A DNA stretch of 64,000 nucleotides from an uncultured Eubacteriales bacterium (GTDB taxonomy: Bacteria > Bacillota > Clostridia > Oscillospirales > CAG-272): positions 62,001-126,000 of the forward strand of contig CAJJIY010000001.1 in assembly GCA_905187695.1 (NCBI GenBank), written 5' to 3'. Below, piece after piece: positions 1 through 6,640 of the stretch. A program made the translations under genes and the position numbers. The notes beneath the pieces were generated by a model. The model worked only from the letters and a program-made list of their open reading frames with translations, did no database searches and was not told the origin of the DNA. Position 1 is the first letter of the stretch; each line of letters opens with the position of its first letter.

Positions 1-791
1 ATCGAGCGCATACCGGCGCAAAGTCCAATCCCTTTGATAAGATCCACAGCGGAAATGACCGCGCCGTTCAGATGCCATTTCTCATAAAACGAAGGAAGTT
101 GAGGTTTTTTTCCAGGGCTCCAGAGCCATGCGGAATTAGCGGGACGCAGGCCGCGCCGGCGCCGTTCCTCGTTGACCGGATGATGATTGAGTATTTCAAA
201 GCTGTCATGCATCAGACGATAAAATTCTTCGCCGCCATTTTCCTTTTTCGGCAGATAATCGCCGATGCGTTTCCCAAGAATGTCATGTGGCCTGGTAAAA
301 TCGTAGCGATCGTTTCCGTTTTTGATGATCAGACAGTGACGGTAACTGATGCCGGTATAAAAACGGCGCGTTTCGTTTCCGAGTTTTTCTTCCAGCGCTT
401 TGATCAGCAGATCGGCTTCCGGCGTGGAGATTTCATCGGCGCTGTGATCCAGAATGATCTTATCGTCATAATCTTCGCCATTGTCAGAAAGCGTAACAAC
501 ATTGCATCGAAAAGCCGTATCTTCCGGCTTCATTTCAATGCCCATGCTGACCGCTTCCAGCGGGGAACGACCTTTTGAATAAACTTTGGGATCGTAGGAA
601 AGGATGGCAAGATTGGCGGTGTCGCTTTCGGGCACCATGCCTTTCGGCACATTGGAAACCGTTCCGACAAAAGCTTCTTTTACCAGCAAGTCCATTTCGG
701 GTTTGTTGGCCTTTTCCATAGGCGTCAGACCGCCGAGTTCGGCAATCGGTTCATCGGCCATACCGTCCGGAATGACAATCAGATATTTCAT
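1..791 (-). CDS. Cofactor-independent phosphoglycerate mutase-like (ApgM / proposed homoserine kinase family), 3' part outside window
   Basis: About 263 N-terminal residues are visible; the gene runs off the left edge. The start MKYLIVIPDGMADEPI, followed by a GGLTPMEKAN stretch and a DHSADEISTPEADLL segment, is typical of the archaeal-type, metal-dependent phosphoglycerate mutase family of the alkaline phosphatase superfamily. Known members interconvert 2- and 3-phosphoglycerate, but the closely related clostridial subfamily has been proposed to be a homoserine kinase in threonine synthesis, and sequence alone does not separate the two. The ATG at 791 is preceded by GAGGT and a sigma-A promoter. 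The gene appears monocistronic at this end. Family call is firm; the exact substrate is not. Confidence 0.85.
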   Translation of the reverse strand, partial: MKYLIVIPDGMADEPIAELGGLTPMEKANKPEMDLLVKEAFVGTVSNVPKGMVPESDTANLAILSYDPKVYSKGRSPLEAVSMGIEMKPEDTAFRCNVVTLSDNGEDYDDKIILDHSADEISTPEADLLIKALEEKLGNETRRFYTGISYRHCLIIKNGNDRYDFTRPHDILGKRIGDYLPKKENGGEEFYRLMHDSFEILNHHPVNEERRRRGLRPANSAWLWSPGKKPQLPSFYEKWHLNGAVISAVDLIKGIGLCAGMRS

Positions 792-823
792 GTACTTTTT
801 ACCTCAAATAAAGAATCATAAAA

Positions 824-852
824 AGTATACCACAAATCTGACAAAAGAGCAA
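824..852 (-). promoter_or_regulatory. Sigma-A promoter of the phosphoglycerate mutase-like gene
   Basis: On the minus strand a TTGCTC -35 (852-847) and TATACT -10 (829-824) are separated by 17 bases. The start codon follows 33 bases downstream. Confidence 0.7.
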
Positions 853-879
853 CCGTAAAAGCGGCTGAAAACAAAAAAA

Positions 880-913
880 TTTGTCCGCAGACCCCAAAAA
901 GTCCGCGGACAAA
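880..913 (-). terminator. Intrinsic terminator after the flavodoxin-like gene
   Basis: TTTGTCCGC pairs with GCGGACAAA around an inner AGAC/GTC extension; the minus strand then runs into ATTTTTTTG. It lies directly after the stop at 922. Confidence 0.75.
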
Positions 914-921
914 AGCAAATT

Positions 922-1344
922 TTACTGAATCTGATCCACAATCCGGTGCGTAAATGCCAAAAGCGCCGTTTTTTCCTCTTCTTTAATGCCTTTCAGGAAC
1001 GGAAGTCCGCCTTTTACATAGAGAATTTCATCCGCAACATGCGTGCCAGCTTCTGTAAGAATGGATTTGATCTGAGCCGCAGCAGATTCGCTGCCATCCA
1101 CGATCAGTGCCACATTCTGTGCCCGGCCTTTGTTTAATTCGCGGCAAAAAAGGCGAAGTTGATCGTCCGGCGTCCCTTTGAGCGAGAGCATCAGAATGAC
1201 CAATCTTTCTTTGTCACAGGAATAGGCAGGCGGAATTTTGTCAACCGCATTGATGGCAAGGCCGTACTCGCTTTGAATCAGGGCGGCCATCGCAGCAATT
1301 TTTGCCTTTCCGGATGCGTAAAGAACGCGCATTTTAATAGCCAT
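922..1344 (-). CDS. Flavodoxin-like domain protein
   Basis: 140 residues, the length of a short-chain flavodoxin. The N-terminus MRVLYASGKAKIAAMA occupies the place of the flavodoxin phosphate-binding loop (usually S/T-x-T-G-x-T), but the threonines are replaced, so FMN binding is doubtful. The later LIVDGSE and LYVKGGLPFLKG segments fit the alternating beta/alpha pattern of the fold. The ATG at 1344 has GGAGGA six bases upstream. An own promoter and terminator make it monocistronic. Role unknown; the family call rests on overall pattern only. Confidence 0.6.
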   Translation of the reverse strand: MAIKMRVLYASGKAKIAAMAALIQSEYGLAINAVDKIPPAYSCDKERLVILMLSLKGTPDDQLRLFCRELNKGRAQNVALIVDGSESAAAQIKSILTEAGTHVADEILYVKGGLPFLKGIKEEEKTALLAFTHRIVDQIQ

Positions 1345-1379
1345 TGGAAGTCCTCCGAAAAAATAAATTTTACCTGAAC

Positions 1380-1396
1380 CCGGCGTTTATCGCCGG
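1380..1396 (-). other. Hairpin in the 5' leader of the flavodoxin-like gene
   Basis: CCGGCG and CGCCGG form a perfect six-base-pair stem with a five-base loop, between the promoter and the ribosome binding site. No run of T follows, so it is not a terminator. Role unknown. Confidence 0.4.
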
Positions 1397-1420
1397 AGAT
1401 TGCGTAACAATCATATCTAT

Positions 1421-1449
1421 ATTATACAGGATATCGGGCTAAGAAACAA
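1421..1449 (-). promoter_or_regulatory. Sigma-A promoter of the flavodoxin-like gene
   Basis: TTGTTT (1449-1444) and TATAAT (1426-1421) with a 17-base spacer on the minus strand. The predicted leader is about 70 bases and contains the hairpin at 1380-1396. Confidence 0.7.
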
Positions 1450-1530
1450 TTTATATTTTGTAAACAAAAAAATTCAGATAATATGACAGAAAAATTTTTC
1501 TTTTTTGGGCAGTTCGACCATCCGCAAACT

Positions 1531-1548
1531 TTGTTATTTATATAACAA
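1531..1548. repeat. Short AT-rich inverted repeat
   Basis: TTGTTAT and ATAACAA arms flank TTAT; TAATTTTT follows on the plus strand. It could be a weak terminator or a binding site. Confidence 0.4.
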
Positions 1549-1599
1549 TAATTTTTCGGGTGCCTTTCCGGTGAGAAAATTTTTTACTTCCTGATGTAT

Positions 1600-1663
1600 G
1601 GGGTTGTAGCGGTGATTTTTAAAGTTTTGGTTATGCCATCAGACAAGTGACCGCTACAGCCAA
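1600..1663. repeat. Inverted repeat with long loop, candidate structured RNA
   Basis: GGTTGTAGCGGT near 1602 and ACCGCTACAGCC near 1650 can pair over twelve positions with one G-U pair, around a loop of more than thirty bases. Inside the loop GGTTA can instead pair with the TGACC that overlaps the right arm, giving a competing fold. The arms are the only GC-rich part of this AT-rich gap. No promoter of high quality was seen. Confidence 0.4.
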
Positions 1664-1880
1664 AATTTTTAAAATAATCGAAGAATTCTTCATAAAAGTA
1701 AAAATTTTAATTGCAGATTTTAAAAGCAAAAAAGCTGTGCTTAAAATTTCAGCACTTAAAATTATTATTCCATTTAAAAATAGTTCGCGGCCGGCACAAA
1801 AGAAAGATCGCCACGAGAAGCACTATCTTAAAAAATTTCAAATTTTTTTTGCGCGCTTGTATAAACGGCTTTTTCAATTC

Positions 1881-1921
1881 TCTATTTTATACAAAATTTG
1901 CATTTTGTATAAAAAGATAGA
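1881..1921. repeat. AT-rich inverted repeat, possible operator
   Basis: The arms TTTTATACAAAAT (1885-1897) and ATTTTGTATAAAA (1902-1914) are a perfect 13-base inverted repeat around TTGC, with outer TCTA and TAGA. Too AT-rich to be a good terminator. It lies just past the spoIIID terminator. Confidence 0.5.
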
Positions 1922-1941
1922 ATGAGATTTCGAGGTCATGC

Positions 1942-1972
1942 AAAAGGAGGCAATCGTCGGTATTGCCTCCCC
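1942..1972 (-). terminator. Intrinsic terminator after spoIIID
   Basis: GGAGGCAAT and ATTGCCTCC form a perfect nine-base-pair stem (1946-1954 with 1962-1970); CCTTTTGC follows on the minus strand. It lies 22 bases past the spoIIID stop. Confidence 0.7.
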
Positions 1973-1992
1973 TTCTGATCTGAAACTGAAAA

Positions 1993-2265
1993 TCAGTTAC
2001 TTTTTTGTGCGCGCTGTTTTTGATATTTCCGTTTGGTTGCCTCGCCGCCACGCAGATGCCGCTCCTCCTTGTTTTTTTGCAGAATAGTCTGCACGGCCGC
2101 AAACAGCGGTCCGTTTATAAGGCGCAATTCAACCGTCACATCTTTGTGAACCGTACTTTTGCTGATTCCAAAACGGCCGGCCGTTTCCCGAACGGTCGCG
2201 CCATGTTCTATAATGTATTGTCCGAGAATTTCCGCTCTGCTTCGCTCTTCTTCAAAATAATGCAT
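1993..2265 (-). CDS. spoIIID: Sporulation transcriptional regulator SpoIIID
   Basis: 90 residues, the usual SpoIIID length. The helix-turn-helix ATVRETAGRFGISKSTVHKD and the basic C-terminal stretch RHLRGGEATKRKY are the family's two DNA-binding elements. SpoIIID acts in the mother cell and tunes sigma-E dependent genes. I chose the ATG at 2265, which begins MHYFEEERSRAEILG as in other SpoIIID proteins, rather than the in-frame ATG at 2298. Neither has a good ribosome binding site. Only about 100 bases separate it from the divergent methyltransferase gene, whose promoter (2284-2312) lies just upstream of this start. Confidence 0.93.
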   Translation of the reverse strand: MHYFEEERSRAEILGQYIIEHGATVRETAGRFGISKSTVHKDVTVELRLINGPLFAAVQTILQKNKEERHLRGGEATKRKYQKQRAQKSN

Positions 2266-2283
2266 TTCGTCGCTCGCTCTCTG

Positions 2284-2312
2284 TTGAAATTTCGGCATTT
2301 ATCTGATATAAT
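2284..2312 (+). promoter_or_regulatory. Sigma-A promoter of the TrmH-family gene
   Basis: TTGAAA (2284-2289) and TATAAT (2307-2312) with 17 bases between. It faces away from spoIIID and occupies the short region where the spoIIID promoter should also lie. Confidence 0.75.
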
Positions 2313-2370
2313 TGAATCAGAAATTATCACTACATCTTATGCAAAAATCTTGAAAGGCAGAACTGTAAAA

Positions 2371-3144
2371 ATGAATTCGGAAAAAGAAGCCGCCGCATCC
2401 TTTTGCGTCATGGAAGGAATGACCTCCGTTTCTTCCCTGCTTGCCGCCACCGCTCAAAACATCAATGACCGCAAAATTCATGAAATTCTTTTTGATAAAG
2501 AAATGAAAGACAAAAAAAGGCGGATTTTTACTTTTCTTCTTTCGGAATGTAAAAAGCGGGAGATTCCGCTTCGCCTTTGCCTACGAAGCGAGATTGATTC
2601 CGTTTCCACAGGCAACACGCACGGCGGCGTGGCCGCGATTTGCGGTGACCGCTCTCTCTTGCCTCTTTCTGACGAAAATTTTCCCCACGACGCGTTTTTA
2701 TGTTATTTGGACGGCATTGAAGACCCTTACAACTTCGGCTATACCATCCGTTCGTTATACGCGGCCGGGTGCAACGGTATTTTGCTGAGCGAGCGAAACT
2801 GGATGAGTGCCGCGGGGGTAGTGGCCAGGGCTTCTGCCGGAACATCGGAAGCAATTCCGATGTATGGCGCGGGAAATGGTGTAAATGCGCTTTCTCTTCT
2901 GAAATCGGCCGGTTATCGTGTGATTACAGCCGGCATCCGGAATTCGGTGCCTTATATGACGGCAACTCTCAAGAAGCCGTTGGTTCTGGTGGTTGGCGGA
3001 GAAAAGCGGGGGATTTCAGCCGCTGTCAATGCCCTTTCTGACCAGGTGGTCCGAATTCCTTATGGCCGCGATTTCCGCGGTTCTCTGCCAACGGCGTCTG
3101 CCAGCGCGGTCATCGGATTTGAAATTCTTCGTCAAAACTCATAA
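2371..3144 (+). CDS. TrmH (SpoU) family RNA 2'-O-methyltransferase
   Basis: 257 residues. The C-terminal half carries the three SpoU/SPOUT motifs: DGIEDPYNFGYTIRS, VLVVGGEKRGIS and RIPYGRDFRGSLPTASASAV, which build the knotted S-adenosylmethionine site and contain the catalytic Asn/Arg region. The N-terminal about 100 residues look like a substrate-binding domain. Target nucleotide (23S rRNA or tRNA) cannot be told. The ATG at 2371 has AAAGG upstream and lies 58 bases after a TATAAT; the longer open frame reading back to 2005 is antisense to spoIIID and not coding. Monocistronic. Confidence 0.88.
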   Translation: MNSEKEAAASFCVMEGMTSVSSLLAATAQNINDRKIHEILFDKEMKDKKRRIFTFLLSECKKREIPLRLCLRSEIDSVSTGNTHGGVAAICGDRSLLPLSDENFPHDAFLCYLDGIEDPYNFGYTIRSLYAAGCNGILLSERNWMSAAGVVARASAGTSEAIPMYGAGNGVNALSLLKSAGYRVITAGIRNSVPYMTATLKKPLVLVVGGEKRGISAAVNALSDQVVRIPYGRDFRGSLPTASASAVIGFEILRQNS

Positions 3145-3161
3145 AATCTGTTGAATTCCGA

Positions 3162-3175
3162 AAATGTTAACATTT
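3162..3175. promoter_or_regulatory. Perfect 14-base palindrome upstream of the purA promoter
   Basis: AAATGTTAACATTT is self-complementary and ends 19 bases before the purA -35. The position suits an operator. It does not resemble the Bacillus PurR box. Confidence 0.4.
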
Positions 3176-3211
3176 ATCTTTTTCTTTTTTTCGGTTGCGA
3201 AAAAGAAAGAT
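3176..3211 (+). terminator. AT-rich hairpin after the TrmH-family gene, overlapping the purA -35
   Basis: A TC-rich left arm (3176-3193) pairs with CGAAAAAGAAAGAT (3198-3211) around GTTG, with extra T bases bulged. It follows the stop at 3144 but has no clean T-run after the stem. The right arm contains part of the purA promoter. Confidence 0.4.
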
Positions 3212-3223
3212 GTTTGTTATAAT
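3195..3223 (+). promoter_or_regulatory. Sigma-A promoter of purA
   Basis: TTGCGA (3195-3200) and TATAAT (3218-3223) with a 17-base spacer; the start codon follows 32 bases later. Confidence 0.75.
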
Positions 3224-3255
3224 AATGAGGTAATGAAAATTTAGGGGGTAGCGCA

Positions 3256-4530
3256 ATGCTAACATCAATCGTTGGGATCAACTGGGGCGATGAAGGCAAG
3301 GGCCGCATGGTCGATTTGCTTTCGGACGGACAGGATATTGTGGTGCGGTATCAGGGCGGAAACAACGCCGGGCACACCGTAATCAACGAACGGGGTAAGT
3401 TCGTGCTGAATCTTCTTCCTTCCGGCATTCTCCGTCCGGGTGTTACCTGTGTGATGGGTAACGGCATGGTGATTGACCTGGCTCATTTGGCCGGCGAAAT
3501 TGAAAAACTCCGTGAGGGCGGAATTGAAATTTCTCCGAAGAACCTGAAGATCAGCGACCGTGCCGTGTTGACGCTTCCCTTCCATGTGCGTCTGGATTGC
3601 CTGGAAGAAGAACGGTTGGCCGGCGAAAAATTCGGTTCGACCCGTCGCGGCATAGCTTATGTCTACGGCGATAAATATATGAAAAAAGGCATCCGTACCG
3701 GTGATTTGTTGGATATGGACTATCTGGAAAGCAGACTGCGCGGCATTGTGGCCTACAAATCGCTTGTGATTGAAAATGTCTATCACAAAGAACCGGTCTC
3801 TTATGACGAGATGCTGGCTTATCTCAGAAAATATGCGGAAATTTTCAAGGATTACATTACCGATACCGGCGTTTATCTGACAAAAGCGGTCAACAGCGGC
3901 AAAAAAATTATGCTGGAGGCACAACTCGGAACACTGCGCGATATTGATTTCGGTATTTATCCCTATACCACTTCTTCCAATACCATTGCCGCCTATGGCC
4001 CGATCGGTGCCGGTATTCCCGGCGTGAAGCTGGATGTGGTGGTCGGTGTGATGAAAGCCTATTCCACCTGTGTGGGGGAAGGCCCTTTCACCTGCGAATG
4101 GTTTGGCGAAGAAGGAAATGCCCTGCGCGAGGCGGGCGGAGAATACGGCGCCGCCACCGGCCGTCCCCGCCGCGTCGGCCCGTTTGATGCTGTTGCATCC
4201 CGTTATGGATGCCGGATTCAGGGTGCCAATGAACTGGCTCTGACCAAGACCGATATTCTTTCTTACATGGATCGGATCCCGGTCTGCGTAGCCTATGAAA
4301 TTGAAGGAAAACGCGTGGAAGACTTCCCTGTCGGTAAGGCGCTCAAGGAAGCCAAACCGATCTATGAATATGTAAAAGGATGGAAGTGCGATATCATGGC
4401 TTGCCGTTGTGTGAAGGATATGCCCAAAGAACTGATTGGCTATGTTCATCGGCTTGAAGAACTGGTCGGATGCCGCATTCGCTATGTCTCGGTCGGTGCA
4501 CAGCGGGATGCTTACATAAAAATGTATTGA
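3256..4530 (+). CDS. purA: Adenylosuccinate synthetase
   Basis: 424 residues, full length for the family. It joins IMP and aspartate with GTP hydrolysis to give adenylosuccinate, the first committed step to AMP. The N-terminal GDEGKG loop (residues 11-16), NNAGHTV, the GSTRRGIAYVYGDKY region and ATGRPRRVG with LTKTD near the C-terminus are diagnostic. The ATG at 3256 follows GGGGG eight bases upstream. It is alone in its transcription unit, bounded by its own promoter and a strong terminator, with a palindrome upstream that may mark regulation. Confidence 0.97.
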   Translation: MLTSIVGINWGDEGKGRMVDLLSDGQDIVVRYQGGNNAGHTVINERGKFVLNLLPSGILRPGVTCVMGNGMVIDLAHLAGEIEKLREGGIEISPKNLKISDRAVLTLPFHVRLDCLEEERLAGEKFGSTRRGIAYVYGDKYMKKGIRTGDLLDMDYLESRLRGIVAYKSLVIENVYHKEPVSYDEMLAYLRKYAEIFKDYITDTGVYLTKAVNSGKKIMLEAQLGTLRDIDFGIYPYTTSSNTIAAYGPIGAGIPGVKLDVVVGVMKAYSTCVGEGPFTCEWFGEEGNALREAGGEYGAATGRPRRVGPFDAVASRYGCRIQGANELALTKTDILSYMDRIPVCVAYEIEGKRVEDFPVGKALKEAKPIYEYVKGWKCDIMACRCVKDMPKELIGYVHRLEELVGCRIRYVSVGAQRDAYIKMY

Positions 4531-4550
4531 GTATTAATGTCTTACAAAAG

Positions 4551-4582
4551 AAAGAGGGCGCTGAAATCAGCGTCCTCTTTTC
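4551..4582 (+). terminator. Intrinsic terminator of purA
   Basis: AAAGAGGGCGCTGA pairs with TCAGCGTCCTCTTT with one G-T pair around AA, ending in a short T-run. Confidence 0.85.
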
Positions 4583-4627
4583 ACAAACTATTTTTTCACA
4601 AAAAAAGACCAAAATTTTAGAAAAGGC

Positions 4628-4656
4628 TTGCATTTGCCGAGAAAAAGTGATAGAAT
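4628..4656 (+). promoter_or_regulatory. Sigma-A promoter of the AraC-type regulator
   Basis: TTGCAT (4628-4633) and TAGAAT (4651-4656), 17-base spacer. Confidence 0.7.
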
Positions 4657-4689
4657 ACAGATAACAACTTTCTGGGGGTGGTTTTTGCC

Positions 4690-5655
4690 ATGCGTCAGGA
4701 TATTCTGAACAAGCTCATGAAAATCAGCGATGAAGAACGGAAAATACTGGAGGGCGAAAACAAGGTCAACAAGCGCCTTTACTCTGTATTTGCCAAAGAA
4801 TTCATTGTCCATAGCCATCGCCTGATGCAGGATGGCGAGCAGATTTCGCTTCGGCGTCATACCCGCTTTGCCGATTTTCCCGTGCACGGGCATAATTATG
4901 TGGAAATGACCTATGTGTGTTCCGGCGAGGTTACACATGTCATCAAGCACCGGGAAGTCAGGATGCATCCGGGGGATGTTCTGCTGCTGAACCGTCATAC
5001 GCAGCACAGCGTACGCGAAACCGGCGAAGAAGACATTGCAATCAACATCATGCTTCAGACTGAGTGCTTTCATTCTTTTGCCCCGGTCATTTCTCCTTCT
5101 TCCCCGCTTTCGTCTTTCATGGCCGAAAATATCCGCTCCAATGGCGAGGCGGAGTATATGCTGTTTTCAACCGAGGGCGTTGTGCCGCTTGAAAATCTTT
5201 TTGAAAATCTATGCTATGCCATGGTCGGCAGTGATACAACCGGCGTGGATACGCTGAAAGCCACCGTTGCGCTCATCCTGCGCTATCTTTCCGAAATGCC
5301 GGATTGCCTGATTACCGCGGCTCGTCACCGTTCGGATTCCGAATTGCTCAAAGCAAGAATCGAAGATTATCTGCACACCGATTTCAGAACCGCCTCTCTT
5401 TCGCAATTGGCGCAGAAAATGGGGTTGAGCGTTCCCTATCTTTCTACCCGAATAAGAGAATTGTGCGGCATGAATTTCAGCCAGCTCCTTCAGGAGGAAC
5501 GATTCCGCGAGGCCATACATTTACTTGAGACCACCGAGTTGCCGGTCGGCGACATTATTATCGCCGTCGGCTACGAAAACACAAGTTTCTTCCACAATCA
5601 GTTCAAAGAGCGTTATCATTGCTCTCCGTTCAAGTATCGTAAGAACCGAAAATAA
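4690..5655 (+). CDS. AraC-family transcriptional regulator with cupin sensor domain
   Basis: 321 residues from the ATG at 4690, preferred over the in-frame GTG at 4678 because the GGGGG at 4674-4678 gives normal spacing only to the ATG. Residues about 45-130 form a cupin-like sensor (FADFPVHGHNYVEMTYV, then MHPGDVLLLNRHTQHSV with metal-type histidines). The last 100 residues carry the double helix-turn-helix, with LSQLAQKMGLSVPYLSTRI and VGDIIIAVGYENTSFFHNQF. Such proteins usually sense a sugar or related ligand. No metabolic target gene is adjacent, so its regulon is unknown. Confidence 0.9.
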   Translation: MRQDILNKLMKISDEERKILEGENKVNKRLYSVFAKEFIVHSHRLMQDGEQISLRRHTRFADFPVHGHNYVEMTYVCSGEVTHVIKHREVRMHPGDVLLLNRHTQHSVRETGEEDIAINIMLQTECFHSFAPVISPSSPLSSFMAENIRSNGEAEYMLFSTEGVVPLENLFENLCYAMVGSDTTGVDTLKATVALILRYLSEMPDCLITAARHRSDSELLKARIEDYLHTDFRTASLSQLAQKMGLSVPYLSTRIRELCGMNFSQLLQEERFREAIHLLETTELPVGDIIIAVGYENTSFFHNQFKERYHCSPFKYRKNRK

Positions 5656-5660
5656 TACCA

Positions 5661-5693
5661 CCGGCCCGAAAGTACGCTTTCGGGCCGGTATTT
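5661..5693. terminator. Bidirectional terminator between AraC-type and cysteine-run genes
   Basis: CCGGCCCGAAAG and CTTTCGGGCCGG form a perfect 12-base-pair stem with a four-base loop, followed by TATTTTT on the plus strand. The genes on both sides converge on it. Confidence 0.85.
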
Positions 5694-5705
5694 TTCAGGA
5701 TTTTG

Positions 5706-6548
5706 TTACGAATTGCCACCGCAGCATTTTCCGCCCCGCGGCGAAGGACCTGCAGGAGGAACAGCGCCGGCAGAAAACTCAGACACCGGGAACGGGATCT
5801 GGCGGAAGGTGCTGCACGGATCTTCCTCACCCGGAGGGGTGCATTCTTTATCGGGAATGCTGTACTCAACGCCCTGAACCAGAAGCTGACCTTCACGCAC
5901 CAAACGAATAACCGAGAAAAGGCCCAGCGATATGGCCAGATATCGGCGCCCCGTATCGTCATCGTCCGCATCCACCAGTGTACCGTCCAAGCGCTCGGTT
6001 ACCGAAGTGGGCAGGTCGCAGCAGCAGCAACAGCAACGGCAATCACGCCGTCTTTCCACCACACGCGCACCCAGCACAATCGGATCGACTACTTCCACAA
6101 CCGCTTCCGGCAAATTTCTCTGTCCGGTAATCGGCTCGGGCAGAGCGCAGAAATTGCCGTTCCCTTGACTGCGGAAAATGTTCACATTGCTTTCGCCGCC
6201 GAAAAGAACCACGCGTTTTTCCAGCACGGCAATGCCGTCAAATTCTTGAGTCTGACCGATCGGCAGGCAGGCTTCGCAGTTGCAGCGCACATAAAAACGA
6301 ATGAGAACCGTGTAAAAACCGCGGTTGAACTGAACGGGATCCACCGCGATATTGGCCCCGATAATTTCCGCGCTCTTCACACGGACATTACCGTTACGCA
6401 AAAGCATATCATCGCCGATTCCCGTCAAAAATACCCGTTGATCTTCAAAACAATCCCTGTCCCGGCAAGCGTCCAGAATCCGACCGGTTTCGATGCCGAA
6501 GGTGTCTCTGGACGGGGAGCCCCCGCAGGAAAATCTGTTATCACTCAT
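5706..6548 (-). CDS. Cysteine-rich conserved protein with six consecutive cysteines
   Basis: 280 residues, no signal peptide and no membrane segment. I recall similar hypothetical proteins in clostridia but no named domain. Beta-rich N-terminal two thirds include CRDRDCFEDQRVFLTG, the VRCNCEACLPIG cluster and ALPEPITGQRNLPEAVV. A basic-cysteine run CRCCCCCCDLP follows near residue 172, and the C-terminus is Pro/Gly-rich ending GGKCCGGNS. The cysteine clusters could bind metal or cross-link, as in spore coat proteins, but nothing in the context proves a spore role. AAGGAGGAA precedes the ATG at 6548. Confidence 0.75.
   Translation of the reverse strand: MSDNRFSCGGSPSRDTFGIETGRILDACRDRDCFEDQRVFLTGIGDDMLLRNGNVRVKSAEIIGANIAVDPVQFNRGFYTVLIRFYVRCNCEACLPIGQTQEFDGIAVLEKRVVLFGGESNVNIFRSQGNGNFCALPEPITGQRNLPEAVVEVVDPIVLGARVVERRRDCRCCCCCCDLPTSVTERLDGTLVDADDDDTGRRYLAISLGLFSVIRLVREGQLLVQGVEYSIPDKECTPPGEEDPCSTFRQIPFPVSEFSAGAVPPAGPSPRGGKCCGGNS
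6018..6035 (-). repeat. Trinucleotide run coding for six cysteines
   Basis: Six TGC/TGT codons in a row on the minus strand inside the cysteine-run gene. The near-perfect repeat could slip in frame and change the number of cysteines. Confidence 0.7.
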
Positions 6549-6602
6549 AGGGAAAAGATTCCTCCTTGATATATTCAGAGCACAGAAGGGCTCTTCCCTA
6601 TT

Positions 6603-6631
6603 ATCTTATGCAATTTTACGGATTTTGACAA
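6603..6631 (-). promoter_or_regulatory. Probable promoter of the cysteine-run gene
   Basis: TTGTCA (6631-6626) and TAAGAT (6608-6603) with 17 bases between, just past the comEC stop. The -10 is weak. Confidence 0.5.
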
Positions 6632-6640
6632 TTTCGGCCT

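Larger units (their letters stand above)
1450..1940. other. Gene-free AT-rich segment with several palindromes
   Basis: About 490 bases lie between the flavodoxin-like promoter and the spoIIID terminator. Open frames here (for example 1647-1925) have Lys/Ile/Phe-rich products as expected from base composition, no ribosome binding site and no recognisable domain, so I call no gene. The segment carries inverted repeats at 1531-1548, 1600-1663 and 1881-1921. It could hold a small RNA or binding sites; nothing shows which. Confidence 0.6.

Noticed and set aside
1647..1925. 92-residue open frame in the gene-free segment
   Set aside because: Low-complexity Lys/Ile/Phe product, GTG start without ribosome binding site, overlaps an AT palindrome, no domain.
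2005..2370. N-terminal extension of the TrmH-family protein
   Set aside because: It is antisense to spoIIID and contains the promoter; the ATG at 2371 fits the family length.
3265..4449. 394-residue frame antisense to purA
   Set aside because: Mirror of a strongly conserved gene; composition is that of a shadow frame.
6018..6035. Short tandem repeat as a CRISPR-like array
   Set aside because: It is a six-codon run inside a gene, without spacers.
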